Positions 32,447 to 41,737 of a DNA stretch of 64,000 nt are shown piece after piece. This stretch comes from an uncultured Duncaniella sp. GTDB lineage: Bacteria; Bacteroidota; Bacteroidia; Bacteroidales; Muribaculaceae. Below the pieces are notes generated by a model. It had not been told where the DNA came from and did no database searches. It was given only the letters and a program-made list of their open reading frames with translations. Within the stretch, counting starts at the first letter, position 1. The number at the start of each line of letters is the position of its first letter. The DNA lies in the NCBI GenBank assembly GCA_910577335.1, contig CAJTMJ010000012.1, positions 1 through 64,000 on the forward strand, in the 5' to 3' direction. The translations under genes were made by a program, and so were the position numbers.

Positions 32447-34204
32447 TTATTTCTCCTTTAGGTCAAGACGTATCTGGAGTTCGTCAAGCTGCGAATCGTC
32501 GATGGCTGACGGAGCGTCGATCATCATATCTCTGCCCGAATTGTTTTTCGGGAAAGCTATGACATCACGGATGGAGTCAAGCCCGGCAAGGATAGAGACG
32601 AAGCGGTCGAAGCCGAATGCGAGACCTCCGTGAGGTGGCGCACCGTACTTGAAGGCATTCATCAGGAAGCCGAATTTATATTGAGCATCCTCTTCCGAGA
32701 GACCGAGCAGACGGAACATCTTGTCCTGAAGTTCAGCCTCGTGGATACGTATGGAGCCGCCTCCGAGCTCGTTGCCGTTGACCACCATGTCGTAGGCAGT
32801 GGCACGGACATTGCCGGTGTCGGAGTCGAGCTTGTCGATATCGTCGGGGTTGGGAGAAGTGAAGGGATGGTGCATAGCGTAGTAGCGCTGAGTCTCGTCG
32901 TCCCATTCGAAGAGCGGGAAGTCGATGACCCAAAGGCAAGAGAATTTCTGCGGGTCGCGCAGACCAAGGCGTGAACCCATCTCAAGACGCAGTTCGCACA
33001 GCTGCTTGCGGGTCTTCATGGTCTGACCGGCGAGTATAAGCATCAGGTCGCCCGGCTTTGCACCGCCACGTTCAGCCCACTTGCGGAGGTCGTCATCAGA
33101 GTAAAATTTGGATACGGACGATTTGATAGAGCCGTCCTCTTCGACCTTAACCCACATAAGACCTTTGGCGCCTACCTGAGGACGCTTCACGAAGTCGGTG
33201 AGCTGGTCGAGCTGCTTGCGGGTGTAACCTGCGCAACCGGGAGCTACTATCATGCCTACATACTCGGCATCGTCGAGCACAGCGAAGCCGTGACCCTCGG
33301 TGAGATCCTTGATTTCGACAAACTCCATGCCGAAGCGGGTATCGGGCTTGTCGGAACCGTAAAGACGCATAGCGTCATGCCATGTCATGCGCGGGAACGG
33401 CTCGGTGAAATCTATATCCTTGACATATTTAAAGATATGTTTCACGAGACCTTCAAACATCTGGAGGACATCTTCCTGATTTACAAACGACATTTCACAG
33501 TCTATCTGAGTGAACTCAGGCTGACGGTCGGCACGGAGGTCTTCGTCACGGAAACATTTTACTATCTGGAAATAACGGTCGAAACCGCTGACCATAAGGA
33601 GCTGCTTGAAGGTCTGCGGCGACTGGGGGAGTGCATAGAACTCACCGGGGTTCATGCGTGAGGGCACCACGAAGTCACGTGCGCCTTCGGGTGTTGACTT
33701 GATGAGCACCGGAGTCTCCACTTCGAGGAAGCCTTTAGAGTCAAGGTAGCGGCGTATCTCGAACGCCATGCGGTGGCGCAGTTCGAGGTTGGCGCGTACA
33801 CAGTTTCTTCGGAGGTCGAGGTAGCGGTACTTCATGCGGAGGTCGTCGCCGCCGTCAGTGTTATCTTCGATGGTGAAAGGAGGTACCTCGCTGCGATTGA
33901 GCACCTTCAGCTCAGAGGCGATTATCTCTATGTCGCCGGTGGGGAGGTTGGGATTTTTGCTTGAACGCTCAGCCACTTTGCCGGTGATCTGCACCACGAA
34001 CTCACGTCCGAGATGATTGGCGGCATCACAGAGGGCAGCGTCAGTATCGTTGTTGAACACCACTTGTGTCAATCCGTAACGGTCGCGGACATCGACAAAG
34101 GTCATACCGCCCATTTTACGGGCACGTTGAACCCAGCCGGCAAGTGTCACTACCTGTCCGGCATCACTTATGCGGAGTTCCCCGCAAGTTTTAGTCCTAT
34201 ACAT
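32447..34204 (-). CDS. aspS: Aspartyl-tRNA synthetase
   Basis: Charges tRNA-Asp with aspartate. The 585 residues have the standard bacterial layout: the N-terminal OB fold (VTLAGWVQRARKMGGMTFVDVRD), the class II core with motif 2 (FRDEDLRADRQPEFTQID), the bacterial GAD insertion (about residues 285-420), and motif 3 at the end (GLAFGFDRFVSILAG). It is the first gene of the five-gene minus-strand operon and is preceded by a full consensus promoter. Confidence 0.97.
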   Translation of the reverse strand: MYRTKTCGELRISDAGQVVTLAGWVQRARKMGGMTFVDVRDRYGLTQVVFNNDTDAALCDAANHLGREFVVQITGKVAERSSKNPNLPTGDIEIIASELKVLNRSEVPPFTIEDNTDGGDDLRMKYRYLDLRRNCVRANLELRHRMAFEIRRYLDSKGFLEVETPVLIKSTPEGARDFVVPSRMNPGEFYALPQSPQTFKQLLMVSGFDRYFQIVKCFRDEDLRADRQPEFTQIDCEMSFVNQEDVLQMFEGLVKHIFKYVKDIDFTEPFPRMTWHDAMRLYGSDKPDTRFGMEFVEIKDLTEGHGFAVLDDAEYVGMIVAPGCAGYTRKQLDQLTDFVKRPQVGAKGLMWVKVEEDGSIKSSVSKFYSDDDLRKWAERGGAKPGDLMLILAGQTMKTRKQLCELRLEMGSRLGLRDPQKFSCLWVIDFPLFEWDDETQRYYAMHHPFTSPNPDDIDKLDSDTGNVRATAYDMVVNGNELGGGSIRIHEAELQDKMFRLLGLSEEDAQYKFGFLMNAFKYGAPPHGGLAFGFDRFVSILAGLDSIRDVIAFPKNNSGRDMMIDAPSAIDDSQLDELQIRLDLKEK

Positions 34205-34295
34205 AAATTTTAAAAATCTATTCGGTTCAGTGGAAAATCCGGCGTCAGAGATTGTAAACCGTGAAGATTAACTGCCGCAGGGGTTCTCCAAGGTG

Positions 34296-34327
34296 CAAAA
34301 TTACAAAGAAATATAAATAAACTCAAA
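34296..34327 (-). promoter_or_regulatory. Promoter of the aspS operon
   Basis: On the minus strand, TTTG (34327-34324), 20 nt, then TAATTTTG (34303-34296), a full consensus match. The leader would be about 85 nt. Confidence 0.75.
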
Positions 34328-34380
34328 AAAAAGTGCGTATATGTGGAGGAATTTTGTTACTTTCGCTTGTTGAAAAGAAA

Positions 34381-34463
34381 GAACTGATTTAAACTTTTTA
34401 TAAAATATTAAAACAAGGCTGATTATAGGCGTTGTTTTAATATAAATCAAGTTTAATCAATTC
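34381..34463 (+). promoter_or_regulatory. GAACTGATTTA-family leader hairpin, dut
   Basis: An 83-nt structure. The outer arms are GAACTGATTTAAACTT (34381-34396) and AAGTTTAATCAATTC (34449-34463), pairing with small bulges. Inside lies a perfect 12-bp stem, ATATTAAAACAA (34405-34416) with TTGTTTTAATAT (34432-34443). It ends 34 nt before the dut ATG. See the finding. Confidence 0.65.
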
Positions 34464-34497
34464 AGAGAGGGGATATTGGATAATAACTCAGAAATTT

Positions 34498-34941
34498 ATG
34501 GAACGAATCAAGGTAAAAATCATCAATGAATCAGGGCATGAATTGCCAGCATACGAAACTTTCTCAGCCGCCGGTATGGATGTGCGCGCCAAACTCAGCG
34601 AACCCCTCACGTTGCAGCCTCTGCAAAGAGCGTTGATACCTACCGGGTTGCGCATACAGCTTCCTGTGGGCTACGAATGTCAGGTGCGCCCCCGTTCAGG
34701 GCTTGCTTTGAAGCATGGTATTACCTTGGTGAACACCCCCGGCACCGTTGATGCCGATTACCGTGGCGAGATAGGCATAATAGCCATCAATCTGTCGAAC
34801 GATCCTTACACTATCACCGACGGCGAGCGTATAGCCCAGCTTGTGATCAAGGAATATGTGCATGTCACTTGGGAGCCTGTCGAGAGAATCGACGAGACAG
34901 AGCGTGGTGACGGTGCTTTCGGTCACACAGGTGTCAATTAA
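34498..34941 (+). CDS. dut: dUTP diphosphatase
   Basis: Hydrolyses dUTP to dUMP, keeping uracil out of DNA and supplying thymidylate synthesis. The 147-residue trimeric type has all five motifs: AGMDVRA, PRSGLA, GTVDADYRGEI with its catalytic Asp, RIAQLVI and the C-terminal RGDGAFGHTG. It is the first gene of the plus-strand block dut, TPR protein, DUF4292 lipoprotein, EnvC-like. A structured leader with the GAACTGATTTA motif lies just before it. Confidence 0.97.
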   Translation: MERIKVKIINESGHELPAYETFSAAGMDVRAKLSEPLTLQPLQRALIPTGLRIQLPVGYECQVRPRSGLALKHGITLVNTPGTVDADYRGEIGIIAINLSNDPYTITDGERIAQLVIKEYVHVTWEPVERIDETERGDGAFGHTGVN

Positions 34942-34967
34942 CCCCTTTATCAACGAATTTTTTATTT

Positions 34968-36707
34968 ATGAAGAAACTCCCGTTATTAATACTTGCGATA
35001 CTTGCGCTCGGCGTACTCACCGCCGTGTCGAAGACTCGCCGCGGTCCTACTGATGAGGATATCCGCAAAGCCGACTACCTGTATCTGGAGGCTCTGCGCG
35101 CCAAATCGCAGGGTCAGGGTGACGCAGCTTTCGACCTGCTCATGCGCGCCAGAGAACTTAACCCAGCCGATGAAGAGATAGGCGAAGAGCTTGCCGGGTA
35201 TGTGCTCAGCATCTCGGAGGGTGACTCTGTGGTTGTGGCACAGGGTGTGGAGATGATGCGGGATTATTATGACAAAAATCAGGACGATTATTTCTCAAGT
35301 GTGAAATATGCCTTGCTCAACGAGCAGATTCTGAACCGTGAGGAGGCTCTGCGAGTGTGGAAGAATCTGCATACACGTTATCCCGACCGTGACGAGGTGA
35401 CCTATCGCTATGCTCAGGTGCTCGGACAGGGTGGCACGGAAGATGACCGCAGACATGCCATAGCCATCTATGATTCGCTTGAGATTCTGACCGGGAAGAG
35501 CATACCGCTGTCGAGCAAAAAGATACAGTTGTATTTCAACGCCAATGACACTGCCAAGATACTTGAGGAGGTTGACGCTTTGCGCAATTCAGCCGCCAAC
35601 AATGTGGATTACTTGGTGTTCTCAGGCGACATTTACTCCATGTTCAAACATAACGACGAGGCTAAAGGATTCTATGACCAAGCTTGTGCCACAGATCCTT
35701 CAAGCGGTCTTGCTTATTATTCAAGAGCCCAGTTCTACAAATCGCTTGGCGACTCTGCTGCGTTTGACCGGGAGGTGTTTCAGGCATTGAAGCAGGATAA
35801 CCTTGATGTGGATACCAAGCTCGTCATCCTGCGAAGCTATATACAGGAGATGTATAATGACAGTGTGCAGCAGCCGCGCATCAAACAGTTGTTTGACGTG
35901 CTGATTGACCAGCACCCTCATGAGCATGACCTTCACGATATGTATGCCCGTTATCTTATCATTGCCAAGGATTATGCCGGGGCTGCAGCTCAGGAGGAGC
36001 TGACACTTGACCTTGACCCTGCCGACGAGGAAGGGTGGGAGATGCTGACATCGCTCTACCTCCAGATTGACGACCTTGAAAAGGCTGAGAAGACGGTGAT
36101 GAAGTCCCTGAGGTATTATCCCGACAATGCGAAGCAGTATCTCGTGCTCGGTTCGATATATTCACAGCAGGGTAAGCGTGACGAGGCTGCCAAAAAGTAC
36201 GATAAGGGGCTTGAACTAACCGATTCGGCGGATGTGGCTCTGCTTTCGAGCATCTACGGGGCGATAGGTGATAACTTCTATGCCGATGAGAAAGCCGATT
36301 CAGCTTTCGTATACTATAAAAAAGCGCTTCTGTATAATCCTGAAAATTATCTTGCTCTTAACAACTGCGCCTACTATCTGGCATGTGAGGGGAAAGACCT
36401 TGACGAGGCTCTGAGCATGATTGAGAAGGTTATGGCGGTCGAGGCGGATAACCCTACCTCGATGGACACATACGCATGGGTGCTATTCAAGCGTAAGGAT
36501 TATGCCAAAGCCCGTGAAATAATTGACAAGACATTGGAGCTGTCGGAAGAGGAGTCGCCCGAGCTGCTTGAACATGCGGGTGACATATACTTCATGGACG
36601 GCGAGCCTGATCAGGCATTGGAATTTTGGAAATCAGCGTTGAAACTTGATCCGGACAATGAGTTGCTCGGCAGGAAAGTGAAACATAAAACATACTTCTT
36701 CAAATGA
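34968..36707 (+). CDS. Tetratricopeptide repeat protein, exported
   Basis: A 579-residue protein with a signal peptide (LPLLILAILALGVLTAVS) and TPR repeats over most of its length. Clear units include ADYLYLEALRAKSQGQGDAA, EVDALRNSAANNVDYLVFSG, EAKGFYDQACATDPSSGLAY, DEAAKKYDKGLELTDSADVA and ALVYYKKALLYNPENYLAL-like. TPR proteins act as scaffolds; the partner is not known. It starts 27 nt after dut, and its stop overlaps the DUF4292 gene's start by 4 nt, so those two are probably made together, perhaps as an envelope assembly pair. Confidence 0.88.
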   Translation: MKKLPLLILAILALGVLTAVSKTRRGPTDEDIRKADYLYLEALRAKSQGQGDAAFDLLMRARELNPADEEIGEELAGYVLSISEGDSVVVAQGVEMMRDYYDKNQDDYFSSVKYALLNEQILNREEALRVWKNLHTRYPDRDEVTYRYAQVLGQGGTEDDRRHAIAIYDSLEILTGKSIPLSSKKIQLYFNANDTAKILEEVDALRNSAANNVDYLVFSGDIYSMFKHNDEAKGFYDQACATDPSSGLAYYSRAQFYKSLGDSAAFDREVFQALKQDNLDVDTKLVILRSYIQEMYNDSVQQPRIKQLFDVLIDQHPHEHDLHDMYARYLIIAKDYAGAAAQEELTLDLDPADEEGWEMLTSLYLQIDDLEKAEKTVMKSLRYYPDNAKQYLVLGSIYSQQGKRDEAAKKYDKGLELTDSADVALLSSIYGAIGDNFYADEKADSAFVYYKKALLYNPENYLALNNCAYYLACEGKDLDEALSMIEKVMAVEADNPTSMDTYAWVLFKRKDYAKAREIIDKTLELSEEESPELLEHAGDIYFMDGEPDQALEFWKSALKLDPDNELLGRKVKHKTYFFK

Positions 36708-37552
36708 GATTGAAATATCTGTTCATCACACTTCTCTCCATGTTGTTGCTTTGGTCGTGCGGAAGCGGAAAGCACGCCGTAGTGTCGCCCGGCTATGAGG
36801 TGGCTAATCCGGACGCGGTTCTTGGTAAGAAAGAGCTGCGCGAGCTTTTCTCGTCGCTTAAAAGTTCCTACGGAGAGTGGCATGACGTGAAAATGCCAGT
36901 GAAAATGAGACTCAAAAGTCCGAAGTCGTTTAATATAAGCGGTAATATCACCATGGTAAAGGATGAGTCGATATATCTTTCGCTGAGGGTGTTTGGTATG
37001 GAGGTCGCATCTCTGATGGTGAACAACGACTCCATATATGCGCTCTACAAGATGGATAAAATATATTTTGCGGAGGATATAGCCGGATTCCTCGGCGACT
37101 TCCCCGCCACCGTGGGCAATTTGCAGAGTCTGCTGCTTGGACGGGCTTTTCAGCTCGGCAATGACGGGCTTGACCTCTCTCGCTGTTCGCTTGCGGGCAC
37201 AGGGATGGAATGGCTTATAACCCCGGCAGGAGCGCCGAGAGGAATAAGCTACGAATTTGCCGTGGCGATGCCTGCCAATCATGTGCGTACTGTGAGCGTT
37301 AATGTGCCGGGGCGCAATCCGATGGTTGCGTCATACTCTGACTTTGAGATGACTCAGGCAGGGTCGGTGGCAAGTGTCACAGAGGTGGAAGCGTCAACTT
37401 CAAAGACGAAGTTTGATGCCGAACTGGAGTTTAACCTCGGTCGTGCCGAGTGGAACGCCGGCGGAGTGAAGTCATGGAGCGCGCCGAAAGGATACAGGCG
37501 AGTGACAAAGGCAGAGGTGCTGAAGATATTCAAAGCCCTCGGACGTATGTAA
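36704..37552 (+). CDS. DUF4292 domain lipoprotein
   Basis: A 282-residue lipoprotein. The signal ends in LLLWSCGSGK, so Cys19 or close by is lipidated. The rest matches the DUF4292 pattern: VKMRLKSPKSFNISGNITMVKDESIYLSLRVFGMEVA-like strands of a LolA/LolB-type half-barrel, then DSIYALYKMDKIYF. DUF4292 proteins resemble LolB, so a role in handling lipids or lipoproteins at the outer membrane is possible. It is coupled to the TPR gene by an ATGA overlap and is followed 47 nt later by the EnvC-like gene. Confidence 0.85.
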   Translation: MRLKYLFITLLSMLLLWSCGSGKHAVVSPGYEVANPDAVLGKKELRELFSSLKSSYGEWHDVKMPVKMRLKSPKSFNISGNITMVKDESIYLSLRVFGMEVASLMVNNDSIYALYKMDKIYFAEDIAGFLGDFPATVGNLQSLLLGRAFQLGNDGLDLSRCSLAGTGMEWLITPAGAPRGISYEFAVAMPANHVRTVSVNVPGRNPMVASYSDFEMTQAGSVASVTEVEASTSKTKFDAELEFNLGRAEWNAGGVKSWSAPKGYRRVTKAEVLKIFKALGRM

Positions 37553-37599
37553 GTATTCATCAAGCGACAGTGTAATATATAGGAAATACAAGAGTTAAG

Positions 37600-39003
37600 A
37601 TGCGGAGATTCCCTTTAGGCAGATGGATGGTTAAAGTTGCCCTCATATTGGCGGCTCTGCTTGTCGTGGCTCCTGTTGCCGATGCGCAAAGACAGAAAAG
37701 AACTACTAAAAGTGCGCAAACTTCAAAGGCAAAGAAGGGTAACACGGGAAAGGCAAGGAGCATGGAGTCGGTGAGGAAGGATAAGAACACGACCCAGAAA
37801 CGTATTTCGGAAACCGCCACCAAGATCAAGACCAATGAAAAGGAATTGAACAGGCAATTGAATAAACTTAACTCCCTGAATGCAGATATTGAGACGAATA
37901 GGGCAAAGGTTAATGGCTTGCGCAGCGTTGTAGACTCATTGGGTACACAGATAAACATAACCAATGATTCAATCGGCATGTTGGAAAAGGAATTGGGGAA
38001 TATGCGGGCGGCATACGTGAAAGCGTTGAAGCAGATGCAGCCACATTCGGGGGAGATGAATATATTGACATTTATTTTCTCGTCGAAGGATTTCAAAGAG
38101 GCTTACCGGCGTGTGAGGTATCTGCGCCAGTTCTCGGTATGGCGTGACAGAAAGACAAATGATATAGAGGAGGTGATAGAGCGGGTAAACGAACGTCGCC
38201 ATCACCTCACGTCGCTGAAACAAAATCAGGACAACGCCTACATGAAGGCTGAGGAGGCGAGCAAGCTGCTTGTCAAGCAGCAGGATGAGTCAAAGCAGAT
38301 GGTGTCTATGCTCCGGAAGGAGGACGCCTCTCTTCGAAAAGCCTTGAACGAGCATAAACGCCGTGCTGCGGCTCTTGACCGTGAGCTTGACCGACTGATA
38401 GCAGCCGAACAGGCAAGAATAGCCCGAGAGGAAGCCGAGCGGAAAAAACGTGAGGAGGCAGCAGCTAAAAAGAAAGGCTCAGTCACCGCCGCAGGTGGCG
38501 ATAAGGGGAGTGACCGCTCCGCCAAGGATGTAGCCTCGGCAAATGCGAAGGTGCAGACGGCAGCCGAAACCGCCGCTTCAGATCTCACAGGGTCTTTTGC
38601 CGGGAATAAGGGTAAATTGCTGTTCCCCGTCTCCGGACGCTATAAGATAGTGCGTAAATTCGGGCGTCAGCCGCACCCAACCCTCCCGCATGTCGAGACC
38701 GATAACTCAGGTATAGATATAGAGGTGGGTAAAGGCTCTCAGGCTCGTGCGGTGTTTGCCGGCAAAGTCTCGGCAATCTTCAAGCAGGACGGATTCAACT
38801 CTATAGTGATGATACGCCATGGCAAATATATAACCATCTATGCCGGACTTGCCGGTGTGGGTGTAAGGCAGGGTGACACCGTGAAAGCCGGACAGTCGTT
38901 GGGACAGATTTATTCCGATCCGGAGGATTCCAACAGGACAATCCTGCATTTCGAGATTCGCCATGAGCGACAAAAGCTTAATCCCACCCTTTGGGTGAGA
39001 TAA
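37600..39003 (+). CDS. EnvC/NlpD-type murein hydrolase activator
   Basis: A 467-residue exported protein: signal anchor (VALILAALLVVAPVADAQ), long coiled coils (about residues 55-130 and 180-290) and a C-terminal LytM (peptidase M23) domain. The zinc-binding H-x3-D motif of active M23 enzymes reads NSGIDI (about residue 369), and the H-x-H motif reads ILHFEI. Two ligands are therefore missing, as in EnvC, which activates amidases during cell division without being a peptidase. An activator role in cell separation is the best guess. It is the last gene of the dut block. Confidence 0.88.
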   Translation: MRRFPLGRWMVKVALILAALLVVAPVADAQRQKRTTKSAQTSKAKKGNTGKARSMESVRKDKNTTQKRISETATKIKTNEKELNRQLNKLNSLNADIETNRAKVNGLRSVVDSLGTQINITNDSIGMLEKELGNMRAAYVKALKQMQPHSGEMNILTFIFSSKDFKEAYRRVRYLRQFSVWRDRKTNDIEEVIERVNERRHHLTSLKQNQDNAYMKAEEASKLLVKQQDESKQMVSMLRKEDASLRKALNEHKRRAAALDRELDRLIAAEQARIAREEAERKKREEAAAKKKGSVTAAGGDKGSDRSAKDVASANAKVQTAAETAASDLTGSFAGNKGKLLFPVSGRYKIVRKFGRQPHPTLPHVETDNSGIDIEVGKGSQARAVFAGKVSAIFKQDGFNSIVMIRHGKYITIYAGLAGVGVRQGDTVKAGQSLGQIYSDPEDSNRTILHFEIRHERQKLNPTLWVR

Positions 39004-39049
39004 ACTGCATGTCGGAGCAAACTTATTTGTTTGCCCGTTAGTTAATAAA

Positions 39050-39089
39050 GAACTGATTTATATCTTTTACGAAAAGTATAAACCGGTTC
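39050..39089 (+). promoter_or_regulatory. GAACTGATTTA-family leader hairpin, DEAD helicase
   Basis: A 40-nt hairpin with pairs GAAC/GTTC (ends), TTTATA/TATAAA (middle) and CTTTT/AAAAG (top), closed by an ACG loop and interrupted by TGA/CCG. It ends 18 nt before the helicase ATG. See the finding. Confidence 0.65.
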
Positions 39090-39106
39090 AATAAAAAAGA
39101 TTGAAA

Positions 39107-40831
39107 ATGAAAACATTTGAAGAGATTGGCGTAAGCGAACCGCTGCGCAAGGCGGTGGAAGAGCTGGGATTCGAAGTCCCTATGCCTATACAGGAGAGAG
39201 TTATACCGAGATTGCTGGGTGATGCCCATGACATTGTGGCACTCGCTCAGACCGGAACAGGTAAAACAGCAGCTTTCGGACTGCCCGTGCTCCAGAGGGT
39301 GAAGCCGGACGACAAGACTCCCCAAGCGTTGATACTTGCTCCGACACGTGAACTTTGTCTACAGATAGGGAGTGACCTTGCCGATTTTTCAAAGTATATA
39401 CCCGGCGTGAAAGTGCTGCCCGTATATGGCGGGTCGAGCATCGAAAGTCAGATAAGGGCTTTGCGTTACGGGGTTCAGGTGATAGTAGCCACTCCGGGAC
39501 GATTGATCGACCTTATAAAACGAGGTGTGGTGAAGCTCGATAATGTCCACACTGTGGTACTCGACGAGGCAGACGAGATGCTCAACATGGGATTCCTTGA
39601 TTCCATCGAAGAGATATTGTCGTATGTGCCCGAGGACCGTAAGATGCTTCTGTTTTCAGCCACTATGCCGGCAGATATCCTAAAGATAGCCAAGAACTAC
39701 ATGAAGGATTACGAGGAGATAGTGGTAGGCTCGCGCAACGAGGGTGCGGAGAATGTGCGCCACATATATTATATGGTGAACGCACGTGACAAATATCTTG
39801 CGTTGAAGCGTATCGCCGACAATTCACCTAATATATATGCCATCATCTTCTGCCGCACACGTCGTGACACTCAGGAGGTGGCTGACAACCTTATTCGTGA
39901 CGGCTATAATGCGGAAGCGCTTCACGGCGACCTGTCGCAGCAGCAGCGTGACATAGTGATGAAGAAGTTCCGTGACAGAGTGGTGTCGCTGCTTGTGGCA
40001 ACCGATGTGGCTGCACGAGGACTCGATGTTGACAACCTCACACATGTCATCAACTACGGACTCCCCGATGACACAGCCGTATACACCCACCGTTCAGGTC
40101 GTACCGGGCGTGCTGGTAAGTCGGGCGTGTCTATTGCCATAATCCATTCACGAGAGAAGGGTAAGCTGCGTGAAATAGAACGCACTATCGGTAAGAAATT
40201 CGAACATAAGGATGTCCCGACACCTGAGCATATAATCGAAAAGCAACTTTACAACCTCGCTGACCGTATAGAGCGTGTGAAGGTCAACGAAGAGGAGATA
40301 GCTCCGTATCTCCACGGCATATCCCGCAAACTCGAATGGCTTTCGGAAGAGGATTTGCTTAAACGTGTCATCTCGCTTGAGTTCAACCGACTCTTGGAAT
40401 ATTACAAAGATGCCCCGAAGATTGACTTCATCGATGCCAAGCCTGAGCGTAGCGAACGCAAGGGAAAGAAGGGTGATAAATTCAATGATCGTCCTAAAGA
40501 TGACAAGGAGAAAGATCGCCGTACGGCAGAGCGTGGCATGGAGCGTATATATATTAATGTGGGAAAACGTGACGGATTCTTTGCCGGAAACCTCATTGAT
40601 ATGCTCAACAAGCTCGTCACCGGCAAGCGTGTGGATGTCGGACGTATAGACCTGCTGCCGGGTTACTCTCTGTTTGACGTGAAGAAAGCTGATGCCCGCA
40701 AGGTGGTGGGCGCACTCACCGGAGCTGACTTCTACGGCAAGCGTATACACAGCGAGATAGCCGATGCTGAGCGAGACTATTCGAAAATCTCCGACAAAAA
40801 GAGCAAAGCGAAACCTAAAAATAGGAAATAA
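39107..40831 (+). CDS. DEAD-box RNA helicase
   Basis: A 574-residue ATP-dependent RNA helicase. All core motifs are present: Q motif (PMPIQERVIP), I (AQTGTGKT), Ia (APTRELCLQ), II (LDEADEML), III (FSATMP), V (ATDVAARGLDV) and VI (HRSGRTGRAG). After a Lys/Arg/Asp-rich linker comes a DbpA/CsdA-type RNA-binding domain (RIYINVGKRDGFFAGNLIDML), and the protein ends in a basic tail. Relatives act in ribosome assembly and cold adaptation. The ATG at 39107 is preferred over the in-frame TTG at 39101. A leader hairpin of the GAACTGATTTA family lies just before it. Confidence 0.94.
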   Translation: MKTFEEIGVSEPLRKAVEELGFEVPMPIQERVIPRLLGDAHDIVALAQTGTGKTAAFGLPVLQRVKPDDKTPQALILAPTRELCLQIGSDLADFSKYIPGVKVLPVYGGSSIESQIRALRYGVQVIVATPGRLIDLIKRGVVKLDNVHTVVLDEADEMLNMGFLDSIEEILSYVPEDRKMLLFSATMPADILKIAKNYMKDYEEIVVGSRNEGAENVRHIYYMVNARDKYLALKRIADNSPNIYAIIFCRTRRDTQEVADNLIRDGYNAEALHGDLSQQQRDIVMKKFRDRVVSLLVATDVAARGLDVDNLTHVINYGLPDDTAVYTHRSGRTGRAGKSGVSIAIIHSREKGKLREIERTIGKKFEHKDVPTPEHIIEKQLYNLADRIERVKVNEEEIAPYLHGISRKLEWLSEEDLLKRVISLEFNRLLEYYKDAPKIDFIDAKPERSERKGKKGDKFNDRPKDDKEKDRRTAERGMERIYINVGKRDGFFAGNLIDMLNKLVTGKRVDVGRIDLLPGYSLFDVKKADARKVVGALTGADFYGKRIHSEIADAERDYSKISDKKSKAKPKNRK

Positions 40832-40857
40832 CGCATCAAAATAAAAAATAACGCATC
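40822..40857. repeat. Short direct repeat after the helicase gene
   Basis: AAATAACGCATC occurs twice with 10-12 nt between the copies; the first copy overlaps the helicase stop. No further structure is recognised. Confidence 0.5.
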
Positions 40858-40898
40858 CCGGAGTTTACTTTAGGCAGTTTTGTCAGTCATATTATTAA

Positions 40899-40984
40899 GG
40901 AGCTGATTTAAACTTTTGAAATTTCGAAAACAAGGTAAATTTCAGCCTTAGTTTAACATTTTAAAAAAAAGTTTAAATCCCTTC
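40899..40984 (+). promoter_or_regulatory. GAGCTGATTTA-family leader hairpin, DUF3256 gene
   Basis: A perfect 13-bp stem, GATTTAAACTTTT (40905-40917) with AAAAGTTTAAATC (40967-40979), extended by GGAG/CTTC. An inner stem pairs AACAAGG with CCTTAGTT. It ends 30 nt before the ATG of the DUF3256 gene. See the finding. Confidence 0.65.
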
Positions 40985-41014
40985 TATACGTATCATTCAA
41001 ACAACTATCAAAAT

Positions 41015-41656
41015 ATGAGAAAAATAGCGTTACATATAATAATGGTGTTGGCGGCTATAAGCTGCTATGCCCAAACAGGCGACGTGGCTGACGCATTTGC
41101 CAATGCTCCGAAGTCGGTTTTCCCATTGCTCGATTCAAACACCCGTTTGGATATGATAGATTATTTCAGGAATGGCTTGGCAACACCCTCCCAAAACGCA
41201 TTGGAGGGGAAGTCGCAGATTACCGAGCTGACACCTGAATATATGAATGTGAAAATGACTGACTCGTCCACGGCACAGTTGATACTGCTTAAGGACGGTA
41301 GGCAGTATGTAGTAGCACTTATCAACACCGTGGCAGCTCCCGGACTTGACTCCAATATGAAGTTTTATCTCTATGAGGATGAGACTTGGAGTCAGCTGGA
41401 TTCCAAATATAAATTCAGCAAGCCGGGATGGAAAGAATGGCTCACACCCGAGGGCAAAGCTCATCAGGACGAGGTGGAAATGCAGGTACCTTTCATGCTT
41501 GTGTCATATAAATATGACCCTGCGAGCAAGAATCTGGTGCTTACCAACAACTTGTCGAAATTTCTTGACAAAGAATTGTATGAGTCCATTTCTTCCTATC
41601 TGATGCCGCAGCTTGTTTATGCGTGGAATGGCACCAAGTTTGTGTTAAAGAAGTAA
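41015..41656 (+). CDS. DUF3256 family exported protein
   Basis: A 213-residue exported protein of the DUF3256 family, restricted to Bacteroidales as far as I know. It has a signal peptide (IALHIIMVLAAISCYAQ) and typical segments: FANAPKSVFPLLDSNTRLDMIDYF, VALINTVAAPGLDSN, YDPASKNLVLTNNLSKFL. The function is unknown. It is a single gene between the helicase and the yceD-rpmF-fabH operon, behind a structured leader. Confidence 0.85.
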   Translation: MRKIALHIIMVLAAISCYAQTGDVADAFANAPKSVFPLLDSNTRLDMIDYFRNGLATPSQNALEGKSQITELTPEYMNVKMTDSSTAQLILLKDGRQYVVALINTVAAPGLDSNMKFYLYEDETWSQLDSKYKFSKPGWKEWLTPEGKAHQDEVEMQVPFMLVSYKYDPASKNLVLTNNLSKFLDKELYESISSYLMPQLVYAWNGTKFVLKK

Positions 41657-41681
41657 CTGAGCATAAAAATTTTGGTAATAT

Positions 41682-41712
41682 TTTGAAATCTAAAAGATTT
41701 TGTCTACCTTTG
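41682..41712 (+). promoter_or_regulatory. Promoter of the yceD-rpmF-fabH operon
   Basis: TTTG (41682-41685), 19 nt, then TACCTTTG (41705-41712), a full consensus match. The GTG start at 41738 follows 25 nt after the -7 box. Confidence 0.85.
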
Positions 41713-41737
41713 CACAGTTTTTTCAACCAATATTGTT

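Noticed and set aside
34358..34365. TACTTTCG as a dut promoter
   Set aside because: It has one mismatch in the -7 box and no -33 box at the right distance. Left out as unsupported.
34381..34410. GAACTGATTTA sites as ECF sigma -35 boxes
   Set aside because: GAAC recalls ECF -35 elements, but no common -10 box follows at a fixed distance, and paired arms explain the sites better. Not excluded by experiment.
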